Below are positions 57,101 through 64,000 of a DNA stretch of 64,000 nucleotides, in pieces; within the stretch, counting starts at the first letter, position 1; each line of letters starts with the position of its first letter. Location of the stretch: positions 47,137-111,136 of the forward strand of contig JFHB01000095.1 in NCBI GenBank assembly GCA_000729835.1. Reading direction: 5' to 3'. The position numbers and the translations under genes are program-made. The notes beneath the pieces are model-generated. The model saw only the letters and a list, made by a program, of their open reading frames with translations, searched no databases and was not told the DNA's origin. Origin of the DNA: Atkinsonella hypoxylon (Eukaryota > Ascomycota > Sordariomycetes > Hypocreales > Clavicipitaceae).

Positions 57101-57857
57101 CCTTAATTGCCCGCCGGGCAGTGCCTAAATACCGCGTGTGCTTAATTAATTAAGTACCTAGGTACTTGGCTCCGTACACGCATTGGGGGATGAGGAATGA
57201 CTGGATGCTAACTACCTTCGGTATTCTAGGACCAAACTCCGTCCTTCGTCCTTCGTACTCTGCACTCCAAGCGCCCCCTTTAGTGCTGGACGGGCTCTCC
57301 ATCTCCAGCCTTGGTGCAGTCAATTGCTCGCACTCCCCGCCCAGCCTCGTTCAGAATGCGGAATGCTTCCAGTTGACGTCGTCTTCTTTCCCCCTCCTTT
57401 GATCCTTTGATGGCAACAGCACTGTAGCCTCACTGTCTTGGTATTTCTCTCCTTTGTATCATTTCGCATCTTTTCCTTCCCTGCCCATCTCTGTTTCTCT
57501 CACCCGACCGAGTCGACACGGCCCGAAATAAGTCCAAGTTGAGGTCCTGAACCATCACAACCTCAATAGCCCTTCCCTGGTATTGCCGGAAACCACCCCC
57601 TCCTCCTCCCCCCCAACTGTTGGCTGCGGTGTTACCACCACCCCTGGACCGCTCAACTTCGACGCATCCGCAACACAGGACTCGGCTTCCACATCATTCT
57701 ACTCCAACCTCGCCAGACCGGCCAACGATCCACGAGCTGTCGGTGCAAGAGCTACTTATCAGGAAGGCAGCTGACCCGACCCGACTTGATCCTGCTTCAG
57801 AATTCGTACATCCAGGCAGTTGTCATCAAACTGTAACTCTCTAGGGCAGCTCCAGCC
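51135..57857. other. Long gene-poor region between the chitin synthase and SKT5 genes
   Basis: 6.7 kb between the divergent chitin synthase and SKT5 genes with no gene I can support. It contains repeated short words: GGATGGGAGT (51885-51917), TACTCCGTA (52812-52820), TACGGAGTA (54784-54792), TACCTAGGTA at 55845-55854 and 57155-57164, ACAGGGATTT (53961-53980), GGGAATCT (54857-54879) and CAAGCCTGGCT (55383-55411). The stretch 55770-56340 is AT-rich and may be an old transposon relic, but no protein motif survives. The last 450 bases are the CT-rich leader of SKT5. Confidence 0.5.
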
Positions 57858-60264
57858 ATGGCTGCGGCCAGCACTTCACCTCCGCCCATGTCGGCCTCAC
57901 CCAATATCGACAGTCGTGAGCATATACCCTTGCGTGGCTATTCGTCGCCGGGTTCGACAGGGAACGTTGTGTCACGCAAGCCATTGAATCCGCCGTCACT
58001 TGAAACTGGTAGCGCACCATTGAGAGATGGCCTCGTGTCTCCCGTCCGTGTCAATTTCCACGGCGAGAATTGGCTACAGTCGTCAAAGGCCCATATTGAG
58101 CATGTCACGCCTCATTCACCGCGTTCTGGAGTCGCTGAAAAGGTGCAAGGCCACGGCGCTGCCACTTCTACCTTCAACTCCCGGTCTGCCCAAGTTTCGG
58201 CATCTCATTCGTCACTTAAAACTACTGCTAATTCTATATCCTCTCCTGTTGACGCACTTGCAGCAGCTTTGAGCCATGCGTCACTGGACCTTAGCCTGCC
58301 GGCCGCTGTGTCCCCAGCGTCAACGGCTGCAACGGCGGCAACGGCGGATCGTTTGGACTCATGGCCCAGTTCCCAGGACGGGCGCGGTCGACCCCAAGAT
58401 ATGGATCAAACCAGCCGCGAGTCTGACGAGTCGGCCGGCACCTCCCATCAACAAGCTTCTGCTCAATCTTCGGCGGCAACCAGTGCGAGTTCTGTCTCCG
58501 GTATCAATGACTCTTTGGAGTATCCGCCCAATGGCGACTCGCCAGAAAGCTCCATCATCAACGGCCATGCTACCCGGAACTTATCCATCCCACAATTCCA
58601 ATATCATCACCAGCAAGAGGAATGTCCGCGTCGAGTCTCGAGTGGCGGGCTCAGCCCGTTTACACCATCACCATCCTCTGACCTCTTGGAAAATGGAAGC
58701 CACATCAGACGACATCTCACCCCGACATCTGCATACATTCAAAGAAGCTCGCTGACTCGACCTCAGTCGTCGTACTCCACACTCTCAGATTATGGCTCGC
58801 GAGGCAGATCACCGAACTTCATAACTGGAGGCTCACATATGAGGCCGCCTTCTGTTCAGTCCCGAAAATCTCCTGACAATAGACATTCAACTTATGTCGA
58901 GTTGCTCAATGTGCCGTACCCACAGCCATCCCCAGCACCGCTTTCGTTAGATAACTCGAATCTCCGAACAGTCATAGGAAACAATGCTTCTCTTCTCAGT
59001 ACACAGACAACCCTGGAGATGTATCGGCAGAACGTGAAGAAGACGGCAGACTTTTCTATCCAGTATTCCTTCGCAGTTTTCCTCATCTCGACGGCCCAGG
59101 AGCAAGGACTTGACGTCTCTGACCCAAAGGCATCAAAGAAACAGCCAGCACAGCCGCTGAGAGACCTCGAAAGTCCTGTTGTAGAGGGAAGCACTTCTAG
59201 TCCGTACGACTTGGTGCGGGAAGCCCGTCAAATCCTCCAACGACTGGCCAATGGTGGCTATCCGTTTGCCCAATACTACCTCGCTGATGGATATGCGTCC
59301 GGACTTTTCAGCAAGGGCAAGGAGGATTACAACTCGGCCTTTCCACTGTTTGTCCTTGCCGCTAAGCACGGCCATGCCGAGTCTGCGTATCGAACTGCCC
59401 TTTGCTATGAGTTTGGATGGGGTTGTCGTAAAGATCCTGTCAGAGCTGTTCAGTTTCTTCGAACTGCCGCCTCCAAGCGACATCCCGGTGCCATGACACG
59501 TCTCGGCAAAGCTTGCTTGTACGGCGATCTCGGCGAGAAGCGGTACCGGGAAGGCCTGAAGTGGCTGAAGCTTGCCGCTGAGGCGGCTGACGCGCAATAT
59601 AATGCTGCCCCTTATCACCTGGGTTGTCTGTATGAGATGGGATACGGTGAAGACATTTTTGCCGATGCTTCGTATGCTGCCGAACTGTTTACCCAAGCTG
59701 CGGATTTGGGCCACCCGGAAGCGAACTATCGAATGGGTGATGCCTACGAGCACGGTCGATTGAACTGCCCTCGTGATCCTGCGCTCAGCGTTCACTTTTA
59801 CACTGGGGCTGCTCAACTCGGTCATTCGGCTGCCATGATGGGTCTCTGCGCGTGGTACATGGTTGGTGCACCACCGATCTTGGAGAAGGATGAGGAGGAG
59901 GCCTATGAATGGGCACGACGATCTGCGGAAATGGGTAAGTTGAGGCTACCGAATCCGCACTCCTACGTCGGCCCGGTGCTGTGTCAATGCTGTGTGGAAT
60001 CAAATAATAACTTGGAAATCTCTAGGCTACGTTAAAGCTCAGTATGCAGTGGGATACTTCACTGAGATGGGTATTGGATGCCGCCGAGATATTCTTGAAG
60101 CCAATGTTTGGTATGTGAAGGCCGCTGATGCCGGCGATGAGCGAGCCAAGCAACGAATTTCAGTAATACAAGCTGCCATTAGCGGAGAAGGCACGCCCAT
60201 GAATGTCGCATCGCCTCGTGGCAACAAAGGAGGCAAGGATGATAAGGAGTGTGTCGTCATGTAA
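57858..60264 (+). CDS. Chitin synthase activator SKT5/CHS4 with Sel1 repeats and CaaX box
   Basis: Two exons (57858-59934 and 60026-60264) around a 91-nt intron encode 771 residues. The N-terminal half is serine/proline-rich and disordered. From about residue 390 come Sel1-like (SLR) repeats: AEAARQ-type ARQILQRLANGGYPFAQYYLADGY, FVLAAKHGHAESAYRTALCYEFG, FLRTAASKRHPGAMTRLGKACLYG, KLAAEAADAQYNAAPYHLGCLYEMG, FTQAADLGHPEANYRMGDAYEHG, YTGAAQLGHSAAMMGLCAWYM and, across the splice, YVKAQYAVGYFTEMG. The C-terminus KECVVM is a CaaX box (C-V-V-M), as in yeast Skt5/Chs4, where farnesylation supports membrane targeting. SKT5 activates and anchors Chs3-type chitin synthase at septa and bud necks. The family context therefore links it directly to the chitin synthase gene 6.7 kb away. 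Start ATG at 57858 (GCCATGG). Confidence 0.93.
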
Positions 60265-61299
60265 GAGGTGTGTAACTCACCGACTTTATGGATTTTGGGT
60301 CCGTCACGTGTGTGCTCATAGGGGCCCGTACGCTCCACGCTCCATGAACATAAACTCGGAGGCGGGCTGTCCGGGAGCCACTCAGTCGAGTTATTTCTTA
60401 CATGATACTCGCAGAGAAGTTATACTCTCATGCATATCCAGCCGGGATATCTTGAACAGCGTGGGAATGGCAGCCCCACATTACGAAGGTTTTATTTACT
60501 CTTGTCCAGTTCCACATGCCGCCTTTTTTTTTTTTTTTGCCCTCCTTATCTGATCAACCATAATACGGCATACCTGATTCATATTTTCATTTCAACCTTG
60601 CATAGAAGGCATCAGCATATTGCGCTACTCATTGGCCGAAGATACACGTCCATTTATCAGATCACGGAGCAACGGCCAGACGATGATTCTCATAATAGCT
60701 CACAATACACGGAATGAGCATCTCTGCACATATTCAAGATAATTTGAGAAAAGGGGAAGAAGGTGTATGGACCAAACGCGGAATATGCGGCTGAGATGCT
60801 AAGCAAAATCTACACGACGGACGCATATTCGAATGAAATTTGTGCATTTTTCTTTCTTTTCCTGCGGTATGTTTCCATATCCATAGTGTATTGGATTCTG
60901 GACAATTCCAATTTCATTTGTGCTTGGTTGAAGGACGGGGGGTTGAACTACTGTAATGGCGAGCGACATTGAGGACATTGGCATAATCATAGATACGTTA
61001 CCTTTTGTTGGATTCACACTCGGACTTTTGTTTACTCTCTTTGTATTTCGCTCATAGGCCTTGCGTGTTCGGCCGTTGAGTTCCTTTGGTCCTCATTGAA
61101 GGTGTTGGGAGTTTGACCGAGTGAATATACATGATGCATGCGAGGCTTCGTATGAGAGGTCGGTGAGACGAGTCTGGTGATGGCCAGCTTGCCTGAGCCA
61201 GCTAGGCTTCCTCGACTCAGGCCTTGGCTCTAGCGAGGGCGAGCATCCCGGCAAAGTTTTCATTGATATTCAAAAATCTAGTTTCATAGTTCCCTTTTG

Positions 61300-61319
61300 C
61301 CCCCCCCCCCCCCCCCCCC
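61300..61319. repeat. Poly-C homopolymer tract
   Basis: About 20 consecutive C residues. Confidence 0.9.
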
Positions 61320-63429
61320 ACATCGTGTAAACGCCTGCAGCCCTATCTCCCATGCTGTGCTGGATGGCCAGACATGGCTCACGTCGATCGGCTTTCTGAC
61401 CAGGACGTCCTCAGGGACATGATATCTCGGCGATGATCAAGCAGACGGCATTGTCGCGGGGAACACTTTGATCGTCCTAGCGACGCTGGCACTTGCCGGT
61501 GTCGATCTATAGGTTGGCGGAACTGGGTGTTTTTGTCTAGCCTCATCATAGACGGGAACAGGATTGAGGGTGCGGTAATGGGCGAGGAATGCTGGGGATG
61601 CAGAGCTCGAGGCCTACCTATGTGAGTGACGACATGGCCCTTTGTTGGCAAAAGCATAGGACGTTAAGTGGAAGAATGTGGTTTGTGAAAGGCGAGAAGC
61701 GCGTTGTACGCGTAGTCCTCGCGCCTTGACGCGTTCCTCAACGTCATCTGAGCTGCCCTGCCAAAATACAAGCTCTTACATCGGAGGGATACAATTGGAA
61801 AATCTATGCATGAGAAAGCGCTACATTCGTCCGTGATGATATTCGCGGGCCCTAAACATTTGCGTGCGTCTAACAGTCGCGCCTTTGCACTGGGATCATT
61901 CATGGACTGTATCTTTTTAAAAAAAATAATAATAAATAATAAAAAAATCGTGGGGGGTTTTTTTTTTTATCAAATGGACAATCTATTAGGCGCAGACTAG
62001 CCGCCAAGGCCATTAGGCATCGTGATCGCCGGGGAACCACGGTACTTTACTAGATGGGCTTGGACGATCAGTCCAGATGGCGTCAATGCCTTTCCTTCCC
62101 TTGGCTGGGTTATCCCTTGTGCGGGCATGGCAACGGGGTGAACGAGACAGAGTCTTGCGTGAGAAATGACTAGGGAGCCAAACTACCGGAAATAGAAAGC
62201 CCGTTTCGTTCAAATGGACGCGTTTCTCCCTTGGCACTATTCAAAGGGGGGGAGAGCCAGTGATGGATGCCACTATGGTCAGATTTGACAATGATTGATA
62301 GTGGTGCGACGATAGACGATAGACGATAAACTCCCTGGATCATGCTAGGGCATCGCATGCGCTCGGGAACCAGGGCCATGCAAGGGAAGCGAAAGACTTC
62401 AACAGGGCCAGCACGATAATGCACTCACTGCCTCAAACCAGGCGTCTTGCATCCCCGAGCAATCATGTCGTGACCGGTGTGAAAAGTGCATGAGCACGCT
62501 CAGCACGCTCAGCATGCAGAACATACGGAGCATCCCGGCAATCCGTGCAGTCATGACATGAAAGCTTTTACATGTCCGGTTCGAAAATCACAAATCACTG
62601 CTGCAATGGCATCCCCCAACTTTTGTAGTTGTCCACCCACATGGAGACGAGGAGCAGCACACGGCATTGTGTGCTTCTTGTAAAACAGCAACACAGGCCC
62701 GTTGCCATGGCAAATCAATCCGTTCTGCATGCATTAACCCAGCGATACCAGTGAAACGAACGTGAACGAACGTGTGTAGGCCATGTTTCTACCGACAGCT
62801 CCATGTTCCGATGGAGATGGAGAACAAACTTTCCTTCTCCCTTTGGCGGCCCATCGCCCTGGATCAACTTCAGGTGGCGGCGCTTGGCTGAGCTAAGGAC
62901 GATAGCGACAGGTACGTGGAAGCCCTGGATTTGCACCGTATGAAGACAATTGATCCATCAAGAGGCCATAGAAGTTGCCAAAAGATGGGGCTTACACTGA
63001 CTGAGTCATTTGGAATGATTTCCAATGCTCGCAGTGTCCTATTTGCCATCAGCCGTCCACGAGTCCAGTCGAGCACTTTTTGCTCCTGAAAAAGCATGCA
63101 AACGACCAGAAGCTTCTGTGCAGTGCAGTGCAGGTGGAATATCTAATATCTTACCTTTGTGGCCATCCAAGACCATGTGCACAGCAAGGGACCGCCCGTC
63201 GTACACTGTGCAAGTTTCGTCGGGATTCGGTCGACGTTGTGCTCCTCCATACACGTGCATGTGTGTGTGTGTGTGTGCAGGCAGGCCATGCATGCCTCAA
63301 GTCTGGTGCGATCCCCATTGTCCAGGAAAGGACGGGATTTGTCACTGGGACACGACAAGGCGTGCAGATGACGGCAGCCAGCATGAGAGCACCAGACGCC
63401 TTCTTGGATGCCCGGGAATGCTAGTGACG

Positions 63430-63472
63430 TGCGTGATGCGTGCGTGATGCGTGCGTGATGCGTGCGTGATGC
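63430..63472. repeat. 11-nt tandem repeat (GCGTGCGTGAT)
   Basis: About four copies in direct succession. Confidence 0.9.
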
Positions 63473-64000
63473 AGAGTGCTCACTGCTCACCGGGCCGGCG
63501 GAGAGGGGGCAATTGGCCGACGTTGTTAGCCTTGGGCAAGAGCGACCAGAGCCAAGGTCGGGAAACCGGGTACTCTGGGGACTGGTACACTGTATTGGGT
63601 TCGCAGCTGCCAGCCCCCCCCTGGCTGCCCTTGGCCAGGGAAGAGACAGCTGCAAATCACTCAAGCAGGTGGCCCACCATCTCACACCCCCCTTCCGCTT
63701 CCATATTAGGCCCATGCATCCTCTTTAACTCCCCCTTCTGCCGACAACTGACAGACCCCTGTTGCCGCCAGAGGCTGCTGCTGCTATATTCTGTCTGCCC
63801 GCCCGCCGGCCGCCGCCTCTTATGCCCATCCATCCATACTCACCCTTCTCCAGCCAACGTCAATCTGCGTTACGCTACTTTTTTTTTTTTTTTTTTTTCC
63901 CTTCTCCGCCCACCAGTATCACGTCGCATACGACCTGGCGACCAAAACCCGCGCACTCAGATCAATTTCTTCCAGTCCCCCCCCCCCCATCCCTCGCCTC

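Larger units (their letters stand above)
60265..64000. other. Non-coding end of window: repeats, poly-C tract, probable leader of next gene
   Basis: No gene supported. Contents: T tract 60524-60538, poly-C tract 61300-61319, A/T-rich tract 61917-61970, (GT)n run 63261-63277, a GCGTGCGTGAT tandem repeat (63430-63472) and T tract 63881-63898. From about 63,680 the sequence becomes CT-rich and resembles promoter and leader regions seen upstream of 19852 and 57858, so a plus-strand gene probably starts beyond the window. Confidence 0.45.

Noticed and set aside
63143..63715. 190-codon minus-strand frame near the right end
   Set aside because: Crosses a (GT)n run and a tandem repeat; composition is repeat-driven and no family signature is visible.
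1..64000. CRISPR arrays, insertion sequences or bacterial operons
   Set aside because: Genes with spliceosomal introns show a eukaryotic nuclear genome; no repeat-spacer structure was seen.

Overview
This is nuclear DNA of a filamentous ascomycete (Pezizomycotina), most likely a Sordariomycete and probably Hypocreales. The evidence is short GT-AG introns (mostly 49-110 nt), CT-rich leaders, long T and C tracts in non-coding DNA, and single-copy genes with recognisable filamentous-fungal versions (SKT5/CHS4, a CHS3-type chitin synthase, Polo kinase, PRP39, PRP16, PWP1, LSm6, OPA3). The order-level guess is inference; no rRNA or mitochondrial marker is present. Exon-intron structures were derived by hand from splice signals and reading frame.

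Layout. 1-2202 (-): 5' part of a synaptojanin-type Sac1/5-phosphatase that runs off the left edge. 3640-6013 (+): U1 snRNP factor PRP39. 6811-9014 (+): Mx-like dynamin GTPase. 9317-9830 (+): acylphosphatase split into five tiny exons. 9994-12918 (-) and 13227-14907 (+): divergent pair, spliceosomal helicase PRP16 and WD40 ribosome-biogenesis protein PWP1. 14908-19851: gene-poor DNA with a MITE-like inverted repeat. 19852-20742 (+): conserved low-complexity protein. 21444-22253 (-): GC-rich polysaccharide deacetylase. 23023-24340 (-): YHR112C-like PLP trans-sulfuration enzyme. 25066-25999 (-): conserved fungal protein with a 29-nt exon. 27381-28451 (+): ribulose-5-phosphate 3-epimerase. 28858-30390 (-) and 30769-31150 (+): divergent Rad60/Esc2-type SUMO-like protein and LSm6. 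31380-32417 (-): SAM methyltransferase with an 11-nt exon. 32841-33632 (-): single-pass membrane protein. 34903-35482 (-): small multi-pass membrane protein. 35483-39853: gene-poor. 39854-40532 (-): doubtful two-exon gene. 41075-41821 (-): OPA3-like. 42851-46066 (+): Polo kinase. 47376-51134 (-) and 57858-60264 (+): chitin synthase and its activator SKT5/CHS4, divergently arranged around 6.7 kb of gene-poor DNA. The last 3.7 kb is non-coding and ends in what looks like the leader of a gene beyond the window.

Together the genes are mainly housekeeping: splicing (PRP39, PRP16, LSm6), ribosome biogenesis (PWP1), phosphoinositide and membrane remodelling, mitosis (Polo), pentose phosphate metabolism and cell-wall chitin (chitin synthase, SKT5 with a CaaX box, deacetylase). 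I found no clear new multi-gene system. The most notable signals are very small exons, stop-free introns of 3n length, a 397-nt intron in the splicing factor gene PRP39, linkage of chitin synthase to its activator, and two short palindromic or near-palindromic words (TACCTAGGTA and TACGGAGTA) over-represented in the intergenic DNA.
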